64,000 nt of DNA from Malachius bipustulatus (taxonomy: Eukaryota > Arthropoda > Insecta > Coleoptera > Melyridae), in contig OU342634.1 in the NCBI GenBank assembly GCA_910589415.1, forward strand, positions 22,627,144 to 22,691,143, written 5' to 3'. Shown here in pieces: positions 1 through 11,970 of this stretch. The position numbers and the translations under genes are program-made. Position 1 is the stretch's first letter. Each line of letters begins with the position of its first letter. The notes beneath the pieces were generated by a model that saw only the letters and a program-made list of their open reading frames with translations, was not told the origin of the DNA and ran no database searches.

Positions 1-1659
1 AGCTAGTGACATACTTTTTTATTATTACCAATAGTTTAATAATTAATGTGTTGAAAATATAATATGCATATCCCGAAGTCCGGTATACGAGTAGGTGTAT
101 AGGAAGTGAGCTAAAAGCATGATGATTGTCTATTTCAATTAAATCAACTTCAATACAGGCATAGTATGACTAATTACTATCAAAAATTGAAATTTTTCGG
201 AAAACTCAAAATTTTGATTAAATCGTAAATCATTAAATTCCTCCATTGACACCAAAGCAAGCTAGACTGAAAATTAACACCGGAAGGTTTCTAATATGAT
301 AAAAATAACAAAGATTTGTCATAGCTTCCAGTTGTTACAAACGCCTATCTTTTTAAGACGACTTAGACCACGACTCGAAAAGCCACAAGCCAGGCTCGCC
401 AAGTTACTCGCCATGCATGAATGAAAAAGATACCGTTGCACCACTCCGTCAGAATAGCCGAAGCTCGTCGACTTGTGACTTGACAGGCTTGACAGGCAAG
501 TCCCCCCCCCCACATCGCCTGCCGAGTCCTGCAGCTAGTGAGGAAGGCCAATAATTAAGGGTAATTTTATTTTACCATTAATGAAATCTCATTTTTTATT
601 TTAAAACATTAATGCTACATTATTGTTGCGAAAAAAAGTGATACTGATCGTCACGCTCAATAGTTAGATGGCCGATTTCGAGAAAATCACATTTTCCCAA
701 CCTGCGAACATGACGAATAGCACACTATTTAGTAACTTCGAGAATGACAAATATCACCTTTAAATTGAAAAGTGAAATATCACACTAGAGTAAAATGTAC
801 ATACGTATTTAGTCAATTTAGTGAGTACTCCTTAGGTTAGTCCATATAATACACCTATGTATAGAATTTTCGGATTTGTAGGATGAAAGTATGGTTCAAT
901 AAACAAATAAATCAGCCTATGTATAAGTGGAGTCAACTTTCTACTACTTTGATACTTTGATCTCTTTTATAGAATTTTAAATACTACTATCCGCTTTGAA
1001 TTTCTTCAATTATTCTAAGTATTTTAAGTTTTTCTAATTATTCAATCATTACTTTTCTTTCTAAAGTCATCAAATAAAAGTATTAAAATAAATTTAAATT
1101 TCGAGCTTGTTCATTAATCTGTGGTCGTAGAAAAAATAGTTACATTACTTGTATGGAAGGTGTCAATTCATACTCGTTGGATTGCCGCACTCGGCTAGCC
1201 CCTCGTCGACAATAATCTCCCACTCTTGTGAAATGGGTCTTATTTTCACATCAGTTATGTACTATAAGTATGAATAGTCACCTGCATAATTTACAATTTA
1301 ATTATAACCAGAAATATTACCGTATTAACCAACATTTTGACAATTTAACATTTTTCACATTGACAGATTGACAAATTAGAAATTAACTCGACATTAAACA
1401 ACTTTAAAAACAAGAAATAAAAAATAAAAAATAAATAATAAGAGGTAATGAGATAAAGAGATAAAAAATTGTAACGTTCGTATCTTAGTATGTTTTTCAA
1501 ACTTGCAGATTATTCAGGAAAATAAATTTTAAAATGTCAGCTTTTTTTACCCTGTAACTTTTTTATTATCAATAATAAAATATTGGTTGAAGCAAGTTAT
1601 GTCAGATCGTAATATTTCGGAACGAAGAATCTTGCAATTCACTATGAACCATTACTAAA
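1..1659. other. AT-rich non-coding stretch
   Basis: No supported gene. The only compositional anomaly is a more GC-rich patch at about 350-550, which includes a poly-C run near 501-510. Short frames there have no recognisable domain. I see no hairpin or tandem repeat of note. Confidence 0.5.
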
Positions 1660-2440
1660 GGAAACAACCTGTATACAGGTGGTCATAACTTTTAACTGTC
1701 TCACCATTGGGATCTCCTAAACCACAGGAGATATGTACATGGGTTGAATTAGAAAAAGGTTGCACAATTTTATGCTCAATAAGAATCTGAAATAAAATTT
1801 AGGAAAACTTCAATCGTTGTGAAATTTCCTGAAAAAACTGAAAATTCGAGCCTTTTTATTTATGGCATTTCTTTTTTATTATGGAAAATAAATAAATTTT
1901 TTTTTTTTTTGAAATTTCGTTTACCAATGTTATTAATTTTTAAGTTGATACTTTTTATACCGAAAGACATAAAAAACAATATGGCGGCCATAAGAAAAAC
2001 AAAAGTTGACTAGGTATATGAAAATTCTGGGATCTAGTAGGGTTAGAAAATTTTCGAAATGGCAAATGGATGGCTTTTGATGACATGTGTGTAAACCTAC
2101 AAAAAAAATTTATTAATTTTCAATAATAAAAAAAAAAAAAATGGCAAAAATAAGTAATCTCGATTTTTCAATTTTTTAAGTAGGTATACAGGGTGGGAAT
2201 TTTTTGTACTACCCATCATTAGGATCTCCTAAACGCTAAGAGATACAGGGTCCGTTAAATTAGAGAAAAGCTGCTCTATTTTGTGGCCATCTCGAATCCG
2301 TCGAGATATACAAGGTATCCGGGACCGATCCTAAAATATCCTGAAAAAACTGAAAAATCGGTATTTTTTATTTTTGCCATATCTTTCTTATTTTTTGAAA
2401 TTAATAAATAATTTTTTGTAAATCAGTAATTACCTGAAAT
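1660..2440. repeat. Decayed interspersed foldback repeat, two head-to-tail copies
   Basis: Two similar units read in the same direction. Each starts near a TACAGG-like end, carries GGATCTCCTAAAC (about 1710 and 2222), and continues through CCTGAAAAAACTGAAAA (about 1828 and 2339). The first unit is followed by an inverted partner of the latter motif at about 2140-2180, so it was a foldback. A related internal segment around AATATGGCGGCCATAAG (about 1978) recurs at about 6068 inside the intron of the large transposon. No coding capacity is seen. Confidence 0.5.
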
Positions 2441-2970
2441 ATTTTTAATCACGTTCGTGCAACCGGCCCTTTGCCTTGTACCCATTTTCGACTGGTATGG
2501 GTAGACAAGTGCTGCTGGGGTAGACTTTCTAAATCCGCATTGACAATTTATTTATCACATACAGGATTACATCTTTTTCAAAACATTTATAACTCACATC
2601 TTTTTTTATTAAAGTTTTATTTATAAGTTTATTCTACAAATGCGACACCCTGAATTTATTGGATAGTCGGGTGCAGAATTTGATTCTGAACCAGTTCGCT
2701 GTCGCTGTAATCTTACCTCTATATCTATTTCCAACGGTTTTCTAAATAGCAATAGCAACAATAGATTCTTATTAGCAGACTATGCTACATTAATTTCTAA
2801 TACAATCTGTGAACCTACGTATAGGTAATCGAAGTTAGAGAGGATAAACAAATGTAGAGCGTCTCAAAGAAAAACAAAATGTTTTATGATTATTGACAAA
2901 ATAAAATCGTTCAGAACTAACTCCTGAGTTTAATCGTGGACTTTAGACTGGAATCTGAGGTTCGCTCATT

Positions 2971-3805
2971 AGGCCAGTCAATGAAGCTTGGGAATTAACA
3001 ATAATTGCAAACAATCCGAAACTTAGGATTCACGTTTGGCTTAAGAAAAATAGAAACTATAAAATTTTGCACGTCCCTATGACGTACGGGACATCGTTAA
3101 ATCGCAAAAAATGACTAATAAAGTATAACTCATTGGCCAAAATTGCAAAAAACATGCAATCTGATAAAAATGCAACACTATACCATTGCAACCTAGTTTC
3201 AAGTTTGCATGTTAATTGATCCACCGTAACACATTAAATAATTAATTATTGTTAAAAACTGTTGTATTTACTTTGTCAAAAATGTAAAAAACGTGCAAAA
3301 CGCGCTTACACACCGTCAATGTCTAAGAAATAATTGTGCAAATTTGCACCTCTCAATCTCTCCCGGAAATCAATGATTTGCACTAATATGACATTTTATG
3401 TGTCAAAACAGACAATTGTTTATTGGAAAATTTGCAAACAATCAAAGAACTACGTGCAAATTTTATGATTGATTTTCAGAGTCGAATGCAAGATTTGCAC
3501 GCAAAAATTTTGAGTGGAAATCAATTATTTATAAATTTTCATTTTGTTGACGATTTTTGGGAATCGAAAATTTTGCAAACATCGTGCAAATAAGAACAGT
3601 GGTTCTGAATGTCATATAAAGCGTTGCTATAACTTTGCACGCGTACAGGGTGTACGGAAAACCAACGTCAATAATTTTTTTCTTATCGAAAATTTATAGA
3701 CTCTGAAAAATTTGCAAACATGGTGCAAATACGAAAAGTGCTTCGCAGTTGTATTTTGATCGTAACTATGATTTTGCACGCACGCACGTTGAACGGAAAC
3801 CTAAT
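2971..3805 (+). repeat. Left terminal inverted repeat with TTTGCAC/GTGCAAA array
   Basis: This 835-bp arm is repeated in inverse orientation at 11971-12805. It holds about eleven exact copies of TTTGCAC or its complement GTGCAAA (for example near 3066, 3292, 3334, 3341, 3377, 3453, 3590, 3633, 3724 and 3773), including the palindrome GTGCAAATTTGCAC near 3334, plus many TTGCAAA variants. At this base composition fewer than one exact heptamer would be expected. The array probably binds the element's own protein. Confidence 0.88.
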
Positions 3806-4583
3806 GTTAATTAATTGTAATTTTTATAAATTGTTCCTGCCGGCGATGTTATCCGTGCGTAATCCTGTTGTTCTTACGAATTTTTAAAGTGGTACAGAGG
3901 GTGGGTTTTACCCAATCCAGGTATGACAGTTAATATTATTATTATACTTAATATACAAGTCAGCCCTCATAAATATAATACATAATATATTTGTTTATAT
4001 TTTAAAATGTTTAAAAATTTAAAATACGGCAGGATTATAGGTATAACCAATAGAAATTTTTCTCAAACGGTTGAAATTCGTTTTGATTACTGTTGTTTCT
4101 ATAATAAAAATAAAACTACTTTTTTATCAGAAACTTTTTATGTCTATTATAGATATTTATATTCATTGGGGAAAATGCAATGCTTAGTGGCGTATTTTTT
4201 AACTAAAAATATACGACTACTTAATTTAAGATATTTTTTTTGTTATTTACCTATAAGAAAAAATCTACCTACAGGCACAGAGGTATTCTGTGTTATAGGA
4301 TAGGTATCTTTATTCTGGTTCGTCTGTAACAGTAACAGCATTTACTTCCTTGGTGTGGAAATTGTACCTATAAGGACTAAAGACATTTTAAAGGTTGGTG
4401 TGCAGTTTACCTATGGGATTAGGGAACAGGTAGTCTTAGTGTGGAATTTACCAACTCCGGTCGTCACTAACAACCTTTGAACATCTGGCTCAGATGACTC
4501 AGGTGATGAACAGGGATGATCAGACAGGTACATAAGAGAAAGCAATAAACTCACACTGCAGTAGTAAGTCGGGTCTCGTCAAA
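3806..4583 (+). other. Transposon 5' flank before the gene
   Basis: Between the left TIR and the first ATG the sequence is AT-rich, with a 98-residue frame at 4007-4303 that is hydrophobic, low-complexity and matches no domain. It should hold the promoter and 5' UTR of the transposon gene, but I see no convincing TATA box or initiator. Confidence 0.35.
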
Positions 4584-5054
4584 ATGGCATCTGTAGATTT
4601 AGATGTAACAATATTTTGTTTTGTGTGTAAAAAAACATTGGATAGTGCGCCAACTGATCGAGTTGGCGAAAGAGCTATAAAAACGGTGAATGAATGTAGC
4701 ATCAAAAGACAAGACGGTGTCGCTAATTTACTCGAGGGTTTGACCAATGTTCGGATACACAAGAATTGTCGAAAAACTTACACGAACGTGAAGAATTTGT
4801 CGAGTGCCTTAAAACGTCCACGCGAAAAAACTCCCCCTGATGGAACTGTGCCGCAATCAAATAATGAAAACCAGGCGTTCGATTATGCCAAAAAGTGTTT
4901 ATTCTGCAGTGAATACATTACGGAAAAGTTTTTGATTGCAGAGCACAAAAAACCACGTGGAAAACGGGTAGAAATCTCAAAAATTACACGCAACAACGCT
5001 GTGCTTGGAATAATAAAAGCAGCTCAAATGCATGACGACGATTGGAGTCATGAG
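4584..5054 (+). CDS. Transposon protein, exon 1 (zinc-binding N-terminus)
   Basis: The first exon encodes 157 residues from the ATG at 4584. It contains two cysteine pairs, C12-x2-C15 and C105-x2-C108. The first is completed within the exon by H59-x2-C62. The second is completed only in exon 2 by H23-x2-C26 (numbered from 7012). This gives two tandem C2HC-type modules, probably for DNA or protein binding. Between them is a basic linker rich in K, R and P (about 70-95). The exon ends after a complete codon (GAG) at a GTAATT donor at 5055, so the join is phase 0. Unspliced, the frame runs only four more codons to a stop at 5067-5069. The start is the first ATG in frame. The splice model is inferred and has no transcript support. 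Confidence 0.75.
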
Positions 5055-7026
5055 GTAATTATGCATTAGTGTATTTTTTGTGTATTGATGTATAGGCGTA
5101 GTAACGGGATGGGCTTTACACTCAGAGAAAAATCATTGTAAAACAGCAGGTAAAAATATAGCAACAAACAATAATATACCTACCTAAGTTTCTAGAACTA
5201 AAAATATATTAGCTGTCAGTAGTAGGTACCTAACTGTTTCATTATAAATCAAACACTTAGTTTATTTTAAAATTCTACTGTATATTATATTGGTGAAACA
5301 GTTACGAATTGTTTAATTTTAAATTGCTCAAAACATTTTCAACATTTTCAAATTAACAAACATTTAACATGCCTTAACTTTTTTGAATTTATGAAAACTT
5401 CTCAAGCAGACCTTTCTATTTGATGTATGACACGAACCTCCTTGCAATTTTTATTTATTTATTATTTTTTATTAAATTTATTATTTAAATTTATCATTTA
5501 TTTTATAAATGAACATTTATTTCGTTAGTAATTAAATTAAATAGTCTTAAAACGTTGCTTTCCTACAATGTGAAATTGAATACTTCATGTTTCTTTAAAA
5601 AACTTTTTTTCGTTAAATAGTTGTATAAGCAATAATAAACACGTATTATTTTAATTTTTTAGCATATTTATTACTTCCAAATCCAAAATTTTTAAATAAG
5701 ACAGTCGCAAAATAAATGAATCAAGCTTTTAAATGATTTATCACATGACCTATCCTCTTTTAAAAAAACCATAGTGGCGGGTGTATCGTCAAATTATTGG
5801 GAACAAAAAGGTTTTTTTTGTTTCAAAGAATGTGGAATATTGTTTGATTTGTTTTTTCGAAGAAAAACAAAAAAAAATTCCCTGAAATACGTCAATATGA
5901 AGTCCATACTGCTGGCCTTATGGTTTTTTAATTTCTCTATGATATTCGGTCTAAAAAGTTTTATTTTTTTTTGAGGAAAAAGAAGAATAAAAATTTTGGA
6001 TTTTTTTTCGAAGTTTATTAGTTTTTGGTTTCCATTATTTTTTTCATACCGAATGACATAGAAAAACAATATGGCGGCCATAAGAAAAACAAAAGTTGGC
6101 TATGAAAACTCTGAGATCTAGTCTGAATTTTCAAAAAGGTTTTTGAAAAGTCCATCGTTTGGCATACAGAGACCGCTTCAAATAAGCTGGGACAATATAT
6201 TGTTTGGTTTTCGAGGAATTTCATTCTTTTCTAGAGGCTGTGCGGCAACAATTTTAAATGCACAAAAATTCGCGTGCATCAAAAATACAAAATTTGCAAT
6301 TTCTTTAATGTTTTATAACTCGAAAACTATGACATACCTACCATTTATCAGTTTATAAACACCAATAATAGTTTTATTTAATCATAATAATAATTACAGC
6401 AATGTTTACTATCATTTTAAACTTTTTGAATTTAATTCACTTGTAGTTTCCTGAAAATATTGCTCAATCTTTCTCCAAGTTATTTTTTATTCAAATTCCT
6501 TCAAAAGGAAAATCTTTCAACTTTTATTTTACATGCAGAATATGCATCAATAATTCATCGCCGGTCATAATTTTTCAGACTAGCGAGGTGTATAGAGGGA
6601 CTCTAGCGATGAGTAGCCTTCAATAGTATTTTCTCGAGTAAATTTTGTATGTATGTATTTGATTTAATTTAAATGTGAATTTCTGAAATATTTTTTTGCG
6701 ATAAAATTTTGTAAAATAATTTATTTTTTCTTGCTGTTTTAACTGAGAATGAAAAGACTATAGGTCCATAAACATTTTGTTGGATTTGCATTGTCTTACA
6801 AAAAATGTAAGACTATAATAAGTTACATAATTTGATTGTTCTGTTTAAGATAATGTATCATAATATAAACATTCTAACCTCTTTGAAGGGTTCTTTTTGC
6901 TTCTGTATACAACATAATCTGTGTAAAAAATAGTCTTCTTTGATTTAAACCTGATTTGTAAACGACCCCGAGATTACGAAATTCAACAGTTGTTTTTCAC
7001 CCAAACATGATATGGTCTTTTTGCAG
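5055..7026 (+). other. Phase-0 intron with an inserted foldback fragment
   Basis: The donor is GAG|GTAATT and the acceptor is TTTTTGCAG|ATT with a pyrimidine-rich run before it. Both exon ends fall on codon boundaries. The 1,972-bp intron is AT-rich with stops in all frames. At about 5794-6195 it contains a foldback-type fragment whose right end (CGTTTGGCATACAGAGACCG, ending in GCTGGGACA) matches the shells of the composite elements at 37.6 and 52.9 kb, so the intron has itself served as an insertion site. Confidence 0.7.
5794..6195. mobile_element. Partial foldback/MITE fragment in intron
   Basis: The right end is a diverged copy of the outer arm seen at 38390-38440 (gtttggcctacagagaccgc). 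Its interior shares the AATATGGCGGCCATAAG segment with the repeat at 1.98 kb. The left terminus cannot be placed, so this is a truncated or rearranged copy. Confidence 0.45.
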
Positions 7027-10000
7027 ATTTTACGTCGAGTGGAAAATGTTAATTTGGTTGCAGCAGAAGCCCAGTACCATCGCAAATGTTATTCAGCCTT
7101 CTGTTTGCCGAAACGACCAGTTGGAGGTACAGCAGGGCGAAAGTTTGACGAAGGTATAACGTCCGACATGGAAATTATTTTCCAATACTTGGAAGACAAT
7201 AAAGATCAATATCAATTTACTTTGCGCGAATTGACAAGCCTAATTAAATGCCCTCCAAGTGATGCTACGGTGAAGAGAAAGTTGTTAGAAAAGTACGGAG
7301 ATGACGTATTCATTACCAGTCGGGTCGGTCGAACACCTATCATTTCCTTGCGTAGTCACCAAGTTCTCCTCGATTCTTGGTATCGTGAAAAATTTCTCAA
7401 CGAAAAGGACGAACGGTTGAGGATTGTGCTGACAGCAGCTGCCATAATTTCTGAAGATATTGGGAGTCAAATCTACGAGACTGACGCCTATCCAAGCCCA
7501 GATACATTTTTAGAGACAGTCGATACAGATATTCCGGAATCCCTGCGGGTTTTTTTGAAAGAGATAATTATGAAACACAAAAAAGAAAAAGATGTGTATG
7601 AAAGAAAATGCAAAGCAATATGTCATGCTATAATTTTCGCTGCGAGACCTCGATCTTTTATGTCGCCCTTGCAAATAGGACTTGCAGCGTTTCTTCATTC
7701 TCGTCATGGTTCAAAACATCTCATCAATCTTCTGTCATCTTTAGGTTTTTGTGCTTCCTATGCCGAAGCGGAAACATTTCAGTTGTCAGCCATCCTACAT
7801 CCAGATGAAGACGTAACATCAGGATTTCATCAGTTTGTTGCAGACAATGCGGATGTGAATGTATGTACCTTGGATGGTTCTGGAACTTTTCACTCTATGG
7901 GTATCATTCATTGCATCACTCCAAAAGTTGAATCGACGTCATCAAAAACCATGGCGAGAGTCACAGGTGTTTATGGAACAACAATTCTTCGCGCTGCATC
8001 CCAAACACCAATACAGACGTTCGAAAAGCAGTTGAATCGTTCAGGACTTGAAACAATAGAAGTTGAAAAAATTCAGAGCAGCGATTGCATTCTTCCGAAT
8101 ATCTCAGATATTCTTTGGATGTATGGAAAAATCAATATGATTCCATACATTTGCGGTTGGAATGGTTTCATGGAGCAGACTGTGGCACAGAAACCTTATT
8201 CAACCTCTGATGTAATACCCATGCCTTTCATCAATGGACCACCGAGTGACTACAACACCATATACACCACCTTGCTCTGCACCGCCGAAAAACTAGCAAC
8301 CACCAAACAAGAGTCATGTATAATCACTTTTGACCAGCCTTTGTATCGAAAGGCATGTGAAATCGTTGCCTCCAGCACTGATCAACGACTACAGTCGGTC
8401 ATCGTGAGACTAGGAGGTTTTCATTTATTGATGTCGTTTTTGGGGTGCATCGGTTACATCATGTCTGGTAGCGGTCTGAAAGAGCTGTTGTCCACCATCT
8501 ACGCACCCGTTTCTGTTGAAAAAATGATGTCGGGCCACGCATACTCTCGTGCAGTCCGGGGCCATCAACTCGTTCACTTGGCTTTGGGAAAAATCATCTT
8601 CGAGTTTCTCACTTTCACGGAAGACGAAAAAGAAGAAATGGACGACATTTTGGATTGCTTCGATGATGGCAATTTCGATCAGAAAACCAAGAATGAAGCG
8701 ATGAAAGATGTTCAAAAACAATTTGCAAGTCAGTTAACGGTATTAGAAGGTAAGGGTCCAACTTCGAAGCTTTGGGTGCAGTATTTTAAAATGGTGGTGC
8801 TGGTCAAGCAATTCATCGAGGCAGAACGAATTGGAAATTGGGAACTACATTTGTCTACCATCGAAAAAATGTTGCCATTTTTCCATGCAGCCGGTCATTA
8901 TAATTATGCATCGTCAGCTCGATTCTACGTTCAAGACATGCGACAACTGCCAACAAAGATGAATATTCGCGAGTATCGTCAGTTTGTTTCCAACGGCTTC
9001 TTTACGATACGGCGATCTGAGAAACACTGGGGTGGAATATGGTCTGATATGACAATAGAACAAACACTGATGCGGTCAATGAAATCCACTGGCGGTTTAA
9101 CCAGAGGCCGAGGAATCACTGATAGTGTTCTATCGAAGTGGGTTTTGGGAATGCCCGTAATGCAACAAGTGTCAGAAGCAATGGAGGACTTTGCTGATGT
9201 CATATCCAGTAGCACAGAACAGCATGTCGACTCCAGACCGACTCGTCAAACGCGTGACAACAATGACGTCGAGAAGCTGACAAAATGGCTTTCCGAACAC
9301 CCTCCTTTCAATGAATTTGCTGGCCTAATGTCTCTGAGTACAGGAATCGTTGGTGGGGACAACATCAATTGTCACAACGCTCTAGAAATCGGATTGATTG
9401 GTATTGATAAAATCGTCGGAAAAAATTTTTCTGAAGTTTCCTTTCCGAGGAAAGATCGGGTTTTGCCCTTGTCAGCTGTGAATTCTTCAGTCAAAGTCGC
9501 TGATACGGTAGTGCCGATTGATCCAGTGCTATTGTACCAACGCATTTCATTTGCCAAAGAATCACAGGAGCAACTGAAACAATATTTCGAATATGAGCTG
9601 TCTCCGTACCCTCTATCACTTTTCGATGACGTTGGAATGCGTAAGGGGAACAAATCAGCAATGATGAACCTTTTCTATTCTGAAGAAAGTAACATAACAT
9701 CTGATGATGTATGTTACGTTATCGATGGCGGCTATTTACTTCATAAAGTAGTATGGCGGCAGGGAGAAATTTTTTTGGTGATCTGTCAACGCTACGTTCA
9801 ATACGTTTCAAGGCATTTCAAGAAGAATGCGATTATTGTTTTCGATGGATACCCAAATGACATCGTAAGTAAGAGTACAAAAAGTGCTGAAAGATTAAGA
9901 CGCGCAACAAAGCTCACCTCACCAGACACCTTGTTCGTTTCTTCCATGTCTGCCACGGTATCGCAAGATAAATTTTTAGGCAATGAAAAAAACAAATCAC

Positions 10001-11049
10001 GTCTCATAGATATGCTCAAAGAAACATTTATCACATCCGGATTCAGAGTCAAGCAACATGATGAAGATGCCGATGTACTGATCGTTCAAACTGCCTTGGA
10101 AGTTTCAAAAGATTATGAGTCCGTCGTTATCGTTGGAGAAGACACCGATATACTCATAATTTTGTCAGCAATCACCGAGAGCAGCAAGAAAAATGTATAC
10201 TTTATGAAACCTGGTAGAGGGAATTCAAAAACACAGCTGTTCTCGTCAAATAGTTTAAAAAATCCCAGTCACGCTGAACACATTCTCGTTTACCACGCAA
10301 TAACTGGATGCGACACAACTTCTGCTATTTTCAACCATGGAAAGCTCAAGATAGCATCTTTAATCGACAAAAACAAGAACCTAGGAGACGCATTCGCTTG
10401 TTTCAAAGATCCTTCGGCAAATCCTGACGACATTGCTAAAGCAGGAGAGCAAATTTTGGTCACTCTATACAACGGTCGGCCCCATGATACGCTCAACTCT
10501 CTCCGTTACACTGGTTTTACGCAATCACTTACAAAGAGTAAATTTAATCTAGCCTCATTACCACCGACAAAAGCAGCAGCACGGCAGCATTCATTTCGAG
10601 TGTACCACCAAGTCCAACAATGGATGAACACAACTAAACAAGCTGAGTCATGGGGATGGAAACAGGGACCAATGGGTTTGCAGCCTATTCCAACAACACT
10701 TGAAGCTGCACCAGTTGAACTCCTAAGATTTGTTTTCTGCAAGTGTGAAAAGGGTTGTGGAGGACGATGTGGTTGTAGGAAAGCTGGACTAAAATGCACC
10801 GAAATTTGTTCATCATGCCATGGAACGGATTGCACCAACAGAAGAGAAATCGAGCTGGGCGACGACGATGATTGCGAAGAAGATTCGGTTAGATTCGATT
10901 TAATGAGGGCACAGATGGATAGTTGCGGGCGTCCTTTGGACAGTGAAGCTGGAACGCAGACGGTCATATTTAGCAATGAAAACGAAGATCAACAGGACTT
11001 TGAAATTTTGCTAGAAGACTCAAACCTTCCAGGGCCTTCGACAAGCTAA
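7027..11049 (+). CDS. Transposon protein, exon 2 (FEN1/XPG-like nuclease and CXC domain)
   Basis: An open frame runs from 7012 and exon 2 starts at the acceptor at 7027. Joined to exon 1 it gives about 1,497 residues. Numbered from 7012: H23/C26 complete the second zinc module. A middle region (about 200-760) has conserved-looking motifs, TLDGSGTFH (D288), FDQPLYRKA (D441) and AERIGNWELHL (E605, E611), which might form an RNase H-fold transposase core; this is speculative. Residues about 875-1110 follow the FEN1/XPG order of acidic motifs: VIDGGY (D905), VFDGYP (D945), DEDADV (D1019, D1021), GEDTDIL (D1044, D1046) and GCDTTS (D1101). A CXC cysteine cluster like tesmin/LIN54 lies at about 1243-1277, followed by an acidic tail. 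Expected role: DNA cleavage or flap processing during transposition, in the nucleus. No frameshift or stop is present. Confidence 0.85.
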   Translation: MLRRVENVNLVAAEAQYHRKCYSAFCLPKRPVGGTAGRKFDEGITSDMEIIFQYLEDNKDQYQFTLRELTSLIKCPPSDATVKRKLLEKYGDDVFITSRVGRTPIISLRSHQVLLDSWYREKFLNEKDERLRIVLTAAAIISEDIGSQIYETDAYPSPDTFLETVDTDIPESLRVFLKEIIMKHKKEKDVYERKCKAICHAIIFAARPRSFMSPLQIGLAAFLHSRHGSKHLINLLSSLGFCASYAEAETFQLSAILHPDEDVTSGFHQFVADNADVNVCTLDGSGTFHSMGIIHCITPKVESTSSKTMARVTGVYGTTILRAASQTPIQTFEKQLNRSGLETIEVEKIQSSDCILPNISDILWMYGKINMIPYICGWNGFMEQTVAQKPYSTSDVIPMPFINGPPSDYNTIYTTLLCTAEKLATTKQESCIITFDQPLYRKACEIVASSTDQRLQSVIVRLGGFHLLMSFLGCIGYIMSGSGLKELLSTIYAPVSVEKMMSGHAYSRAVRGHQLVHLALGKIIFEFLTFTEDEKEEMDDILDCFDDGNFDQKTKNEAMKDVQKQFASQLTVLEGKGPTSKLWVQYFKMVVLVKQFIEAERIGNWELHLSTIEKMLPFFHAAGHYNYASSARFYVQDMRQLPTKMNIREYRQFVSNGFFTIRRSEKHWGGIWSDMTIEQTLMRSMKSTGGLTRGRGITDSVLSKWVLGMPVMQQVSEAMEDFADVISSSTEQHVDSRPTRQTRDNNDVEKLTKWLSEHPPFNEFAGLMSLSTGIVGGDNINCHNALEIGLIGIDKIVGKNFSEVSFPRKDRVLPLSAVNSSVKVADTVVPIDPVLLYQRISFAKESQEQLKQYFEYELSPYPLSLFDDVGMRKGNKSAMMNLFYSEESNITSDDVCYVIDGGYLLHKVVWRQGEIFLVICQRYVQYVSRHFKKNAIIVFDGYPNDIVSKSTKSAERLRRATKLTSPDTLFVSSMSATVSQDKFLGNEKNKSRLIDMLKETFITSGFRVKQHDEDADVLIVQTALEVSKDYESVVIVGEDTDILIILSAITESSKKNVYFMKPGRGNSKTQLFSSNSLKNPSHAEHILVYHAITGCDTTSAIFNHGKLKIASLIDKNKNLGDAFACFKDPSANPDDIAKAGEQILVTLYNGRPHDTLNSLRYTGFTQSLTKSKFNLASLPPTKAAARQHSFRVYHQVQQWMNTTKQAESWGWKQGPMGLQPIPTTLEAAPVELLRFVFCKCEKGCGGRCGCRKAGLKCTEICSSCHGTDCTNRREIELGDDDDCEEDSVRFDLMRAQMDSCGRPLDSEAGTQTVIFSNENEDQQDFEILLEDSNLPGPSTS

Positions 11050-11970
11050 GCATAATTATTTGAATAAGAAACGTTAATATACAAAAATTTGTAATAAAAT
11101 AAAAAAGTTTTATGATTTTTGTTTAAATACATTATATAGTTTGTCACCTTAAAATGAGCTGGGGCACACGTCCAGAGAAGTTTTCTTTCATGTGTAGTTT
11201 TCATAACAACATTTTTATTGACTGAGTTTTAATGCTGTCAATAGTTTTTGCATACCTAATCGAAATATTATGATCAATTATCCATTTATTATCGGACGTT
11301 TTTGTATGCTTATTTTTTAATTAAATTTGAGTTTTCTTGATTATTTTAATAACATTATTATTTTATTATCAGGCAAGAAGTTATTAATGATGGTGACTAT
11401 GCTCCGGGATAATCATTTAAAAATTTTATTGTAAAATTTTATTTATTTTTTCAATAAAAAAATTGCCTAAGAAACTCCTGAAAATAATTATTATTATGTG
11501 CTATACCGTTTTTGAAATTCATTATTCAAAAATGTAAAAAATTTCGATGGCGTTGATTCAAAGAATTGAAAATTCTCAAATATATTATACATATTTGCAT
11601 TTCAATACTGCATGTAAAACCCAAGTTTTATTGAAGACGAACTGATCAAGCAGGAGCCCTCCTAGTAGTAATGTTTTTTTTATGGTTACCAGACCCTACA
11701 GCTGCGAGGTGAAGAGTTGAGATGCAATCGATACTAAAATAACAGGTTTTTTTTGTCTTCGTCTCACCGGCAACACAATACATGTTAATATGTAGGATGT
11801 AGGTAGGTATGTACTAAAATATTCTTTAACCAATTTTTTTTTACCTTCTCAAAATCACTCAATGTTAATGTTCAATTCGTCCCTACTTACTTACAGTAGG
11901 TACTATTGGAAAGCAAATTAATAATCGTGTAATTATTATATAAAATAAGACTGCAGGTCAATCTGCAACA
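11050..11970 (+). other. Transposon 3' flank, polyadenylation signal and AT-rich spacer
   Basis: AATAAA at 11093-11098, about 45 bp after the stop codon, is a likely polyadenylation signal. The remaining sequence up to the right TIR is AT-rich with no open frame of note. Confidence 0.5.

Noticed and set aside
4007..4303. 98-residue plus frame in the large transposon before the gene
   Set aside because: Low-complexity, aromatic and lysine-rich composition of AT-rich DNA, no domain, no splice connection needed for the main gene.
10506..10976. 156-residue antisense frame within the transposon gene
   Set aside because: Shadow of the long sense frame; composition fits reverse reading of the CXC and acidic regions.
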